DNA of 64,000 bases. Source: Dermanyssus gallinae. Its lineage: Eukaryota > Arthropoda > Arachnida > Mesostigmata > Dermanyssidae. The DNA is taken from assembly GCA_003439945.1 (NCBI GenBank), contig QVRM01002781.1, positions 42,501 to 106,500 of the forward strand. Reading direction: 5' to 3'. Positions 33,757 to 44,501 of the stretch are shown here, piece after piece. A model generated the notes under the pieces. It worked only from the letters and a program-made list of their open reading frames with translations. It was not told the origin of the DNA and did no database searches. How positions within the stretch are numbered: the stretch's first letter is position 1; the number at the start of each line of letters is the position of its first letter. The position numbers and the translations under genes are program-made.

Positions 33757-34140
33757 CCAATAATGGAAACCAATCCGGGCCACTTTGGGTACAGGACAAA
33801 ATCAATACTCCCTGATCTCAAAACATGGTACAGCCTCGCGGTACACGGCTTGCTTGCCTACCCACTCGTGCAACTGCTAACAGGCCACGGTAGCTGCTTT
33901 CAGCAAAACCTACAATGCGTTGGTAAAACTGACTTTCCCGTATGCCGCATGTGCAGCTCAGGCGAGACTGACGACATAAGGCACTGCTATGAACCTTCAG
34001 TTGTCTGAATCAGTGTCTTTTTCGACACTGAGCGAAAGCTACTGTCCCGGGACGAATGGTGGGGAACCCCTGCCATAGTCTGGAGAAGACAATACTGCGG
34101 CCACCTCCTTGATAAGGAGCAAAGAGGATGATTGGATTTT
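33757..34140 (+). pseudogene. LINE C-terminal fragment (R1/I-like)
   Basis: The frame 33763-34008 contains LVQLLTGHGSCFQQNL and the knuckle C-R-M-C...D-D-I-R-H-C, the usual end of R1/I-clade second reading frames. Sequence to about 34140 is probably the C-terminal tail in other frames (EQRG, then FRGFASPT). The reverse transcriptase domain is absent. Confidence 0.65.
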
Positions 34141-34278
34141 AGAGGGTTTGCGAGTCCTACACTACCGCCGCTTTAACAACGCCGCCCGGTGTGCATCACA
34201 AATTTTACCAGTAAACCTCTCTAAAAATTAAAAATTAATAAATAGATTGGGTCTGTGATAACCGTATGCACTTATTTT

Positions 34279-34720
34279 TACAATTCGGCAAGGGAATATT
34301 TTTTCCAATGTAAAGAGGAGGGGAAACGTCTTGTTTAGGAGTGAGGATGACATTTAGCAAAGTAGTTATTCTGCCTTTTTTATCGTACATAGTTGTGCAA
34401 AATCTACATTTGTGAGAGCACGCATTAACTAACCGACCAAACCGCCGGCGAAAAATTCTGCATAAATGGCACTATACCCAAGCTAACAAGAGACGAATAG
34501 CGAATTTAAAAAAAGTCCTAAAAAGTCGACCTGTTGTTATGTCCTATGTTGAAGCTTTCACGTGCAGAACCGTTAAGTTTTGCCACAACAACCAACAATT
34601 TACGCTCAAAGGAATATTCTCCGGAAATAGAAAATTGATTGTCCATCATTTCCATACCAAAGTGATGATGCTGCGTTACGTGGTTGCCGAGTAACTAAGA
34701 TTTTTCAACAGCCATATCAG
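34279..34720. mobile_element. Long-TIR DNA element, inverted partial copy
   Basis: Running opposite to 26751-27317, it shares AACGTCTTGTTTAGGAGTGA, ACATAGTTGTGCAAAATCTA and CATCATTTCCATACCAAAGT with that element. It sits next to the direct copy at 34783, so the two face each other. Confidence 0.7.
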
Positions 34721-34782
34721 AAAAGAAGGCAAGTATACTTGCTGTCATTTTGGCCTGCTTCAGCAAAAGTGTATAATAAAGT

Positions 34783-35381
34783 TAGGTACATATTTTGAGA
34801 TTTGGTAGAACTCGGCAAGAAAATATTTTTCCCAATGGAAGAAAACGTCTTAGCAAAATTTGACGGTTTTGAACGTGAAAACTTCAACATAAACTAAAAA
34901 GTAAAACATAACTATGGCTGTCGAAAAAGCTTAATTACTCGGCAACTATCTAACGGAGCACCATCACCTTGGTGCGAAAATGATGAACCCTAAATTTGCT
35001 TTTGCCTAAGATTAGTCATTTAGGCGTATATTGTTGGTTGAATGGCAAAATCTTACTTCTGCACGTAAAAGCTTCAACGTAAGTCATAACAACATATAGC
35101 CATTTTATTACTTCCCTCAATATTGATATTCGTCTTGCGGTAGCTGACGTCGGGTTATGCAGAACACGCCGGTATGATCGGTTCGTTCAAGTATTGACTG
35201 GTTCACCCGCAATCGCAGATTTTGCGCAGCTATATAGGATAAAAAAGCAAAATAACAATTTTAATAAATTTCATTCTTACTTCTTTCAAGACGTGTTTGG
35301 CCCCTCCATTGGGTGTTGAAGAAAATCGGGAAACTGTTTTCGTGTCGAGTTCGAAGACCTTAAAATAGGTACATGTGGTTA
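34783..35381. mobile_element. Long-TIR DNA element, diverged copy
   Basis: The left end has GAGATTTGGTAGAACTCGGC and the right end the inverse (CGTGTCGAGTTCGAAGACCT). The interior aligns with 26800-27280, including GCAGAACACGCCGGTATGAT. The TIRs are more diverged than in the 26751 copy, so it is older. Confidence 0.75.
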
Positions 35382-35399
35382 TGATGTATGTATATGTAT

Positions 35400-35487
35400 G
35401 CATGCACCGAGCAAGATGGCTTAGTGGCAAAGCTTTTGTCTTGCATTCAGGAGGACTGGGTTCGAGACTCAGACCGGCCACTCTTAA
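35400..35487 (+). mobile_element. tRNA-like sequence (second SINE family or tRNA pseudogene)
   Basis: GATGGCTTAGTGGCAAAGC resembles a Pol III A box and GGACTGGGTTCGAGACTCAG a B box, at tRNA spacing. The ends do not close into a good acceptor stem (only a few pairs), so it is not a functional tRNA gene. The sequence is unrelated to the SINE family at 9492. Confidence 0.55.
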
Positions 35488-35571
35488 ATTGGTTTGCATG
35501 GTTTCCAATTTAAACAGAATAAGTGCCGGAGTGAATTAAAAATTAGCCATGACATGAAAAAACGTACACGG

Positions 35572-35730
35572 GCCTTACGGAAAATAAAAAAAAAGTATAT
35601 ATATATATATATATATACCGATAATATTAAAATAATATTTAGAAAGATCTGCTTTAGCAATAATGGTCCATTTTCCGTGCCCCAGGTATTGTGCTTGACT
35701 TCGTCACACACCCGTTGGCAGCACTTCATT
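35572..35730. other. Unassigned with short (TA)n at 35596-35616
   Basis: A-rich run followed by a TA tract. No feature is recognised. Confidence 0.4.
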
Positions 35731-35852
35731 TTACTTTTTTTTATTTATTGGATAAAAACTTGACGGGCGTCTCTATCGAGCTTAAAATTCTAGAAAACGT
35801 TTCGGGCTGACTCCCAGTCTCCCACGAAGCTTAAAGATCGAGAAAAACGTTT

Positions 35853-36035
35853 TGCGGGCTGACTCCCAGCCAACAATTAACGTCCACGGATTTGCTTTCG
35901 CATTGCTTTGTACGACGAGCCCCATACATACAAATGTGCAATGGTGGGGATCAAAACCGTGCACCCTATGCACCTCTTCCCCACTCCTCCCATTCGGTCC
36001 GAAAGGCGCACACTCGCGTGCGCCTTTTGACCGGA
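35853..36035 (-). mobile_element. tRNA-headed SINE, copy 5
   Basis: It starts GCGGGCTGACTCCCAGCC and continues AACGTCCACGGATTTGCTTT and ACATACAAATGTGCAATGGT, with a decayed B box (GGGGATCAAAACC). A partial second 3' end (GGGCTGACTCCCAGTC at about 35805) lies just before it, so the terminal 50 bases or so are tandemly repeated. Confidence 0.75.
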
Positions 36036-36059
36036 GTCGAAGTGCGAAAGCCAGTGTCT

Positions 36060-36731
36060 CAAAATGTTTCTAAGAACTATTTCTGAAAAGGTCACAGGGC
36101 GAGCGTGCTATGCCTCTGGGAGTGAGCGGTGATTGATTACCTACTTCGTCCTCCGTAAGCATTCAAACGAGTAGTGATAGCGCGGGTGAAACAAATTTTT
36201 TTTTCCTACGCCTTCTGCTCTCACTACGGATGGGTCTTGGTTGCTTAGAATGCTAGCCTTCGTAAGTTCATCTATCTGAAGGTGCATTCAGGCCGTTGTT
36301 TCGTGACGGGCGCCTCTAACTTTTCATCTAAGAGGAAGCCTGCGAGAGCCCTTCTTATCTCATTCCCCTCAATTTTTTCTAGGCGTAAATTTTTACTGAT
36401 ATCCTTGGCCTGGGGAGAGGTACCCCCCCCCCCCCCCCGCTAAGTGGGTGCAGTGCGCGAGGGACCTGATAGATTGGACAAATTAGGTCGTTCTCTTTCT
36501 CATGTATTTTACGTGGTAGTATACGTTGCTACCGACGGTTCAAGACCAATTAGTTCGTAGAGAAGGGTTTGTAGGCATTTTCTGTGGCGGCATCATTACC
36601 AGTTTCTGAAGGGAAGGATCTTGCTGCTTCACGTATCTAGCCGCGTGGGACGGTCCGTTCGTACCGCTGCCGGCAGCAGCACTAGAACTATGCCGTTGAG
36701 TGTAACTCTGAGAGCAATGCAGGTGGCGTAT
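36060..36731 (+). repeat. Duplicated segment D, copy 1, left half
   Basis: It aligns with 43130-43825 in the same orientation: GTGCTATGCCTCTG.GAGTGAGC, CCTCAATTTT.TCTAGGC, ATCTTTGGCCTGGGG, GAGACCTGATGGATTGGACA-type and CGTAGAGAAGG occur in order. A C homopolymer at 36422-36438 is absent from the partner. No coding function is recognised. Confidence 0.8.
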
Positions 36732-36884
36732 GCAATTTAATCTAAATATAGAAAATATTGTGATGATTTATTAATCATTTACAATACGTTTGCACACTCG
36801 ACCGTGCTCGCTTTAATAAAAATGGTGGTAAAAGGGTGTCACGTGAAGTTAAGAATCAGTTGTCCGTGTCTTTGCTTGATGCTA

Positions 36885-37322
36885 GCCCCCGCTCTTATGG
36901 ACCCGGTGCGAGCGGTATATCCTCAAGGTTCCTTGCAAAGTTAAAACGGTGAGATCCATAAGATTCCTCTTCGTGACGCCGAGCCCCAAGAGCGTCCTCG
37001 CAGATTCGGAGTCCCATACACCACTCATAGAGACAGTGATGGATCCGAATCTGCGAGGTTTTTGCGGGTCGGGGAGCGCCGCTCTTAGGAACTCGGCGTC
37101 ATATTTGGTGATCTTGTCCTGCCGCGCTTTTGCCAGGTCCCGGTTCGGGCCGCAAACCTCGGCATCTAAACCCAGACCTCGGTAGGTGTTGTTATTACGA
37201 GGTCGGGCTTTAGACCCGGTGCGCCCGGTCGACGGAATACTCGCTCACGAACCACCTCATGACCCCTTTCGCGGAGAAGACGCCCCTCGCGATCACAGGC
37301 GTCGTCATGTCTCTTTATGGTT
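36885..37322 (-). pseudogene. R2-superfamily endonuclease, second lineage (copy I)
   Basis: On the minus strand one frame gives REGRLLRERGHEVV and GLKPDLVITTPTE, with the KPDLV catalytic-type block. After a frameshift near 37165 another gives KARQDKITKYDAEF, ITVSMSGVWDSESARTLLGL and LTVLTLQGTLRIYRSHR. This is the C-terminal endonuclease of an R2/NeSL/CRE-type element, from a lineage clearly different from copies A-H: it has KPDLV, not RPDG, and no HFVPI block. It is 5'-truncated at about 37322. The 3' UTR runs to the insertion boundary at 36732. Confidence 0.8.
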
Positions 37323-37467
37323 TATATATGGTGTATAGACCTACACGTAAAGTTATGTATATAGTTACACGTAAATATACACGTACTTACAAGTAAGAGT
37401 ATACACCTTACGTGTACGATTCCAGACGCACGGCAATATATATACACGTAGCGTATACGTACGCAAG

Positions 37468-37499
<32 letters not shown>
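37323..37499. repeat. TACACGTA-type short repeats and (TA)n
   Basis: Irregular repeats of TACACGTA and TACGTGTA at 37345-37460 are rich in small palindromes. A (TA)n run follows at 37468-37497. Confidence 0.75.
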
Positions 37500-37501
<2 letters not shown>

Positions 37502-38788
37502 GGTAGTTCAATAAGTTCTTAGAATGAAAACCGAGAATTTTCCAAATTATGTTTTTAAATTTTTCTTATTCGATATACTCCCCGAGAAGCTCAATACGCT
37601 TTTCCCACCGAGATTTCAGAGCTTTCATACCTCCTGAGTAGAATTCGGCGTCGTTAGACTGAAAATAGGCATTGACAGCAGCCTTAACCTCTTCATTGCT
37701 GGAAAAACGCTTTCCACCGAGACTATTCTTCAAATGTCCGAAGAGGAAATAATCAGAGGGGGCCAGGTCTGGAGAATAGGAGGGTTGTTCAATAAGTTCG
37801 AACCTCAGTTGGGCCAGTTTTGCCGATGCTTGCCGGGACTTGTGTGCAGGAGCATTGCCCTGGTGAAACGGGACAACCTTCTTCTGCAAAGCGGGCCGTT
37901 TCACGATGAGTTCTTGCTAACGGCAGTCCAACAGTCTTGCATAATATTCTCCTGTGATCGTTTTACAGCTCTCAAGGTAGTCGACCAGCATTATTCTACG
38001 TTGGTCTTAAAAAACTGTAGCCATCACCTTTCCGGTCAATGCCGTTGTCCGCACCCTCTTCGGAGGTCCTTCATCAGGTGCACACCATTGGCAAGATGCT
38101 TCTTGGGTCTCGAGAGTGTAGTGATGAACCCGGCTTTCATCGACGGTCATGAATCTGCACCAAACATCCGACAGATTGTTCGACATCTTGGCCAAATTTC
38201 GCTGTAAAGCCAAAACAGGCGCGTCTTTTTGGTCTTGGTTGAGCAAATGCGGCAGCCATTTTGCTCTAAGCTCTTTCATCTTCAAGTTTTCGTGTAGGAT
38301 AAAATGCACACTGCCTAAACTAATCCCTAATGCCTCCGCTATTTCCTTAATGTTCATTCGCTTATCTGTGCCAAAAAAATTTCGCACTTCCTCTACGTTT
38401 TCCTCATTAGTTGCCGTTTTTTGCCTCCTGGACGTAGTTCATCCTCGGTGCTCCTGCGACCTCTTTTTAACACATTAATCCAGTTGGAAACAGTGGCAAA
38501 ACATGGCGCAGAGTCACTGTACGTCTCGTCTAACTTAATTTTTACTTGGGTCGCATTCCAACCTTTGAAATAAAAATGCTTGATAACCACTCGAAACTCT
38601 TTTTTCTTCATTTTTAAAAATCACGCCGATACGTTGCACGGGAAAAGCTATCAAACGAAATCGCAACGGCCAATCACCATAATATATTGAGTGCTAGCAG
38701 TCGAAAAGTTGCAGTTCCTATTAGCGGTGAAAGCGTGCCAAAATTCGAATTCTAAAAAGCTCATTCTAAGAACTTATTGAACTACCTG
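37500..38788 (-). mobile_element. irritans-like mariner, copy 2, both TIRs present
   Basis: The ends CAGGTAGTTCAATAAGTTCT (37500) and AGAACTTATTGAACTACCTG (to 38788) match over about 25-30 bases and are flanked by TA. At 1289 bp it is the longest of the three copies and the best guide to the full-length element. Confidence 0.9.
37566..38611 (-). pseudogene. irritans-like mariner transposase with lost catalytic Asp
   Basis: There are three frames. The first, 38611-38393, has the DNA-binding start (KKEFRVVIKHFYFKGWNATQ). The second, 38387-38007, has the helix-turn-helix ISLGSVHFILHENL, linker WLPHLL and VDESRVHHYT, where W becomes R after the first Asp. The third, 37904-37566, reads FHQGNAPAHKS, so the second catalytic Asp is Gly, then SPDLAPSDYFLFGHL with the third Asp intact. 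The frameshifts and the D-to-G change independently make it inactive. The protein layout otherwise spans the normal 340-350 residues. Confidence 0.9.
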
Positions 38789-38823
38789 TATAGAGAGAGA
38801 GATATGTATGTATATACATATAG

Positions 38824-38855
<32 letters not shown>

Positions 38856-38890
38856 AGAGAGATATATATATATATGTATATATATATATA

Positions 38891-38935
<45 letters not shown>

Positions 38936-38943
38936 AGAGAGAG

Positions 38944-38976
<33 letters not shown>

Positions 38977-39010
38977 TAAAGGAGTACGCGTTGGATGTAC
39001 GTAGGAGCAC
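38789..39010. repeat. Compound (TA)n and (GA)n microsatellite
   Basis: Alternating TA runs and GAGAGA/TCTCTC blocks with TGTATA spacers from about 38792 to 38978. Self-complementary over much of its length. Confidence 0.95.
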
Positions 39011-39015
39011 ACGTT

Positions 39016-39700
39016 GCGTATTTACTCGCACGCCAATATACACGTATACATAAGCACTGTTTATGCATTTTAAACAGATAGCCGAAACGCGCGTTTTGAA
39101 CGCAAGGACATCTTTCGAAATTTGAATGATTAGAGTCGCCAGACGTTCGAAATTTAAATGATGAAACGAATGAATGGACGGTCCGGCCGAGCCGTGATTC
39201 TACATTTGCACTTGTGTCGACACCGCTACGTTGAAAACAATTACATACTAGCAGCGTTACCTATGGGGTGTTGAAAGTGTGCGCTGTTTTTTTAGTCCAG
39301 TTATCGAGTGCGGCTCGCTTAGGACCTCAGATTTTCGCCTTTGCAGCGGTTACCCGCAAAACTAAGTTCACACTTAGTGCCTCAGAATGATATCACTACT
39401 TTTTTTTGTGAGAGGGAAAAATTATATCAGTTGTGAGAGGAAGAATGATATCACTACCTACTACTGTTTCTACAACGGGAAGTTACTCAGTCCACAAGCC
39501 TGTGTCACGAGAATCGCGACTAGGTTACGGATACGATCAATCCCTAATGCTGGTGATACAAGGAAACTGAACACTTGTTTTGTCAAAAAACTCTCCGAAA
39601 AACGCGTGGCGGTAGATAGACTCTTTTCAATCGGGAATATCGAACTTCATAAAACGAGAAAAATGCGAGTAGCAGAAGTAAGAGGGGTTACTCTATATAT
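39016..39700 (+). repeat. Duplicated segment D, copy 1, right half
   Basis: It aligns with 43820-44395: GCGTATTTACT.GCAC, GAGCCGTGATTC, CACTTGTGTCGA, ACTAGCAGC, GCAGCGGTTACCC, TAAGTTCACACT and CTACAACGGGAAGTT occur in order. Confidence 0.85.
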
Positions 39701-39731
39701 ATATTTATATATATAAAAAAAATATATATAT

Positions 39732-39805
<74 letters not shown>

Positions 39806-39806
39806 T
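39701..39806. repeat. Long (TA)n microsatellite
   Basis: TA repeats with a few T/A-only interruptions, ending in the 123 bp repeat. Confidence 0.95.
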
Positions 39807-39809
39807 ATA

Positions 39810-39932
39810 CAGGTGGACCAGCTCCAGCTTGGACCTAGAGCCTTGAGTTGTTTATTTTCAGTTCGTTAAGTGACACATTGTGATAACAGACAACATGGAC
39901 AAATAAATTTGCCGGCGAGCTATGTCGGTCCA
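39810..39932 (+). repeat. 123 bp dispersed repeat, copy 1
   Basis: CAGGTGGACCAGCTCCAGCT to GGCGAGCTATGTCGGTCC. It is about 90 percent identical by eye to 53120-53242 with the same length. It contains GACAAATAAATTTGCC. There is no tRNA box and only a 5-base GGACC/GGTCC terminal inversion. Confidence 0.85.
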
Positions 39933-39947
39933 TACCATATACATAAA

Positions 39948-40139
39948 TATATATATACAAATATATATATATATATATATATATATCAATTCAATTCATG
40001 GTTTATTTACGGAACTGCATACATTCACATGCTGAAGTTCTCGTTATGAAAAGTGGTACAAGGGTTTGGGAATAAAAGGAGAAAGAGAAAAAAATAAAAA
40101 CAGAAGTAAACATATACATATATATATATATATATATAC

Positions 40140-40208
<69 letters not shown>

Positions 40209-40212
40209 CATA
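39948..40212. repeat. (TA)n tracts
   Basis: TA runs at about 39948-39986 and 40107-40212 surround 120 bases of unassigned sequence. Confidence 0.95.
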
Positions 40213-43129
40213 TCAACAACAGGAACGTTCCAATACTATGCCACGACTTAATGGAAGCAGCCACGTGTTATAACGTAAAATGTTTTCAAGGCTCTTCTAG
40301 ATACAGTAATCACGACGAGGCGTGAGAACTAGAGAGGAGGCCAGTAATCCCGCTACATAATTTGATATAAGCCATCATGAATGCGCTCTCATAAGCCGAA
40401 GGAATGTCTCAATTTCAAAATGACTCGTCAGCAGAATCGGCCGTATGCTCTGCGAATATGTCACGGCTTGTAATTGCACCCGCCGTCTGCTCCCTTGTAA
40501 GCATCTGTTACCCGGAATCACTTAATATCTCTTGACCAGCATGGCCAGGTAACCGACATTGCCGACCTTGCAATCATCTCAGCCCTCCTGGCCGTTGTTG
40601 CACCATAAAGCCAACAGACAATCAGGCAACCGTCGTAAGTGTTCTGGTAAGTACCGCACAACGAAAACCGAACAGGCTCGAAGTGGCAGTGAAAGCAGCT
40701 ACAAGGAAGACAGCTAAAGTGAACACCTACACAGTTGTGCAGAGCTCACGAGCGCCTGCACCTCAGAATGTGTCTTCCGGGAGCAAACGCGCCTATTAGA
40801 ACAAAAGGGTGGATCAAACTAGAACATATTTGCTAAGCAAAATTCTAAACATAGATTTACAAAGAAAAACACCTGGATACGAGCAAGTCTGGTTCAACGC
40901 CATTCTGACACTGAAGTGTACTCTCTCTGCGGACGCCTCTCTCGTGGTTTCGAGGTAACACCAAAATTATGCGAAGCATGCGATCTGAAATTTAGAACGA
41001 GACAATCAAAGCAGATATTGCCTCTAGAGGTGTGTTTAATTCGGGTTCCCTAGAAGAACGTCCCAATCGGCATGCGTTGGATAAATACGTTCGAAAAATG
41101 GCATCATGTGGGCACCGATGCACTGCCTCTCTCGAATGACATGCTGAGAGCAGCTAACAATAGTATGAATATCAGTGTTATATACATACTCAATATAAGT
41201 GAAATAAACGTAATAATAAAAAAAAGAATGGATTTTTGCCCTAAAGTTTTTGCTACGTATTCTAGACATCACACGCAACCTACGTAAAGCACAGTTTATA
41301 GAATAGATGTTATCTTAAGCTGTCTGAAATGCGGCTTTCATTCTAATAATAATAATAAAAACAACAATAGCGCATGACCTCAAGGTTTCAGAATATGTCC
41401 ATCAAACCACGCCACCGACGATTATTTATATGGGAGAGTTAAGTCTATCTATATTTACAAATTGGTTACTGAAATTGAAAGTCGAGTTGGCTACTGGTTA
41501 AAGCAGTCACTGCCAGTATATGTAGCTGTTCAGTTCTCTATTCTTTGTCTTATATTTTGTATAGCGTTTTCAATATGTCACAGTTGTACATTGCCCTACG
41601 TTTTTGGAATCAATGTTTTCTCAAATGTGTTTCCTAAATGTCATCATAGGTAGGCCTGTAAATGAAAGCAACCTAAAAGCATGAGCGCGTAGTTTAAATG
41701 GCTCTATGTATAGTGAGCAAGAAGATAAGCAATAAACCTCTCATCTAAGGGCGCTATAGCAAAGCGAGAAGCCGTTATTCGCTAATTTAACCTCTTGCTC
41801 ATATTTAAGGTTTGCGTGCAGAGTGCACACTGCGGTCCGTACCAAACTTTTACGCCTAATATTGATCGCGTCGAAGACCCTGTTTTTGTCGAAATGATGT
41901 GCCGGCTTTAAGTACCGTTTGCGATTGACTGTGCCATTTGTGTGCATGTTACAGGGCGTTTCCATTCAAGGAGTTACGTTAGTTGAGCCCCATCGGCAAC
42001 GCCGTGCAGATTTCCAACGTGTGCTTAGTGTTCCTCTTTACTCGAGCTACAGAGAATGCACACGACGGTCCGTCCGATACATGCAAAGTTTTTTCTGGAA
42101 GTACCGTAGACCGCTGATTTGGGTTAGCAGGCCGTTTCGGTTCATTTGAACCACTCCCTCACATCTGGGCCATGGTGCTGGTCCAGAAACCTGGCTGGCC
42201 CACCTGGGGTCGGAATTGTCGGGCATTGGCGCATCCACCTGAAAAGGTGAAAAATCGGCATGACGGACTGCGGTTTCAGCGCCCGTAGGTGCCATAGGGT
42301 ATGCCGGCCTAATACTTAAATTGCAGCAGTGCATCAGCTTCTGCTGCGTGGTCCCCTCCCTCTGAAAGTAGCACTGGTCCTCTCCTTCTGAAAATGATGT
42401 CTCGGGACATGACTAGACGCAGGTCGTGTGCCGTTGCTAAGTCTACTAGCACCGCCCTTTGCGGGATACCCTGTTGCCTCCACTGGCCATGGGCTGCGTT
42501 AAATGATTTTAGGTCAATAATTGCGTAGACGTAGCATAGTGTCCCAAATACGGCAGTGGGAATAGTGCGGCAGAGCGTTTAATTTTTGCGTGACATGCCC
42601 GGCCGGCCTTTCCGCACATCATATATCACAAAGGCTTCTTGAGTGCGGAATACCTGCATGTGGCGCTTAAAGCTTAAACATTTCGAGTACAGAAACACTA
42701 GCAATCGAGACGACAGCGAGACTAGCCGACCGGTATGATGGCGACCTGGCGCCTCCAAATCCATCGGCTGTTGAAGCATTAATTAATCGTCTGCGCTCAT
42801 TATTTAGTCGAGGCCCTTGCGCCATTAACCATCATGTAGAAAGCTTTATTTAAATACATTGATTTTTTCGCCGCAATTATTAAAGTCGATGCGATGGGTC
42901 TTACTTTCCTAAACTCTGTTTTAGGAAAGCTTTTCGTCTACATTTCTTAGGCGCACGGGTCCAGCTTAGTGCGAAGATCCCGAGCAACATCACAGTAACT
43001 CCGGTTTTCCGGGTCGGCGATGATGAACGAGTTGAAAAATTGTTAGACTGGATTCAAAACATTTGCGCAAGATGTCTAGGTTCACCGTCGATGTAGTACC
43101 CACCGATGTGGCTATGACCAAAGTGTGAC
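40213..43129. other. Unassigned 2.9 kb
   Basis: No TE motif could be confirmed. A frame without stops for about 85 codons exists on the minus strand at about 42310-42570 (IDLKSFNAAHGQWRQQG...), somewhat GC-richer than its surroundings. It may be a decayed coding relic but matches nothing recognised. (TAA)n-like runs occur at 41345-41359. Confidence 0.35.
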
Positions 43130-43594
43130 CAAAATGTGACCTTCTTTTTTTCAAAGAAAATGTCACAGAACGAGTGTGCTATGCCTCTGAGAGTGAGCAG
43201 TGATGGATTACCTCTTTAGGCGTCCTTTAATAGTCGAACGAGCCATGTACGCGCGGGTGACGCTAACATTTCTTTTTTTTCTTTGCGTTCGACTCCCACC
43301 ACGTGGGCGAAGCCTATTCACTAAATATGCTAGTCCTCTTGAGTTAGCTTTCTCGAGCCCTTTTTTCTTGGCAAGAGCCTCGTCATCTAAAAGGCAGCCA
43401 TCTAAATGGCCACACCTATCTCCTTTGCCTCAATTTTCTAGGCTCAGATTTTTAGTGACATCTTTGGCCTGGGGGAGGCAAGACCCGCTCGGCGGTCGCG
43501 ACGTGCGAGAGACCTGATGGATTGGACACATAAGGTCCCTTTCTAATGTCTTTTACATAGTAGCATACGTCGCTACCAGCCGCTCGGGACCGAT

Positions 43595-43635
43595 GGCCTC
43601 GTAGAGAAGGCCTTGTAGACCTTCTCTACGAGGCC
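43595..43635. repeat. Perfect 16-base hairpin
   Basis: GGCCTCGTAGAGAAGG (43595-43610) and CCTTCTCTACGAGGCC (43620-43635) with a 9-base loop. The other segment copy keeps only the first arm (GTAGAGAAGG near 36558). Confidence 0.9.
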
Positions 43636-43870
43636 AACGTGACGGTTGTGACGGCTTTAGTGCTAATTCTAAAGGGCAGGGAGATTGCTACTTCACGACG
43701 GGCAGGGACTAAGCCTTGCCAGCCTCTTTAATATTCGCCGCGTAGAAGGGTCTGTCCGTATCGCTACCTGCCTCAGTACCAGAGCTGTGATGTCAGGTAT
43801 AACTCGTATACGAAAGGCGGCGTATTTACTTGCACACAAGCATTTAAACACGTATGTACCTACGCGTAGT

Positions 43871-43872
<2 letters not shown>

Positions 43873-43911
<39 letters not shown>
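43873..43911. repeat. (TA)n microsatellite
   Basis: Present in segment D copy 2 and not at the corresponding place of copy 1. Confidence 0.95.
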
Positions 43912-44438
43912 CGTAGGTATATCGACCTGCAGGCTAGGCGTTGGAAATTGTGATGATTTGAATCATTGAACGGCTCAGCCGTGATTCGAAATTCACACTT
44001 GTGTCGAAGCCCATGTTGAACGCAATTATGTACTAGCAGCTGTAACTATGAGACGTTGAAAGTGCGTGCCGGTATCTAGTGCAGTTACCGAGGTGATTGG
44101 TAGGCCCGTTTAGAATCTCAGACGATCGCACTTGGCAGCGGTTACCCACGTAGCTAAGTTCACACTCAGCGCTCAGAGTGACCTCTACCGTTTCTACTAC
44201 TGCCACGGCTATTTCTACAACGGGAAGTTGCTTAGTCCACAAGCTCGTGGCACGTTGACACGAGAACGACAAGTAGGTGACGGATACGCTCGATCATTAG
44301 TGCCAGCGAAACAAGGAGACCGAACATCTGTTTTGTCGAAAAATTTCCCGCAAGGATCGCGGTATAACGATGAACAACACTGTCACTGCTAGCTCTTCTA
44401 ATAATATTACTACATGGTTTAGCCCAATTATTGATTGA

Positions 44439-44450
44439 TATATATGTATG

Positions 44451-44498
<48 letters not shown>
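44439..44498. repeat. (TA)n microsatellite
   Basis: It runs directly into the mariner left end at 44499. Confidence 0.95.

Positions 44499-44501
<3 letters not shown>

Larger units (their letters stand above)
36732..39015. mobile_element. 2.3 kb nested insertion, with empty site at 43820-43825
   Basis: GCGTAT at 36726-36731 and again at 39016-39021 brackets material that is absent from the second segment, where the same flanks meet at one GCGTAT (43820-43825). The insert holds, in order, an R2-superfamily 3' fragment, TACACGTA-type short repeats, (TA)n, a mariner and more (TA)n. The simplest reading is a retroelement insertion with a 6-base target duplication, later invaded by the mariner. 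Confidence 0.7.
43130..44395 (+). repeat. Duplicated segment D, copy 2 (uninterrupted)
   Basis: The continuous counterpart of 36060-36731 plus 39016-39700, interrupted only by its own (TA)n at 43873-43911. Frames of 80-105 codons exist, but the two copies do not share an open frame, so no protein is inferred. Confidence 0.8.

Noticed and set aside
35400..35487. Functional tRNA gene
   Set aside because: A and B boxes are present but the acceptor and anticodon stems do not pair properly.
36949..37185. 78-codon plus frame with SPKSVLADSESHTP
   Set aside because: Antisense of the KPDLV-type endonuclease on the minus strand, whose blocks are conserved.
37323..37465. Telomere-like repeats (TACACGTA)
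   Set aside because: The units are irregular and palindromic and do not match TTAGG or another telomeric unit.
42310..42570. Open minus frame with IDLKSFNAAHGQ, read as a possible RT motif A
   Set aside because: No neighbouring RT blocks before or after, and the motif fit is poor.
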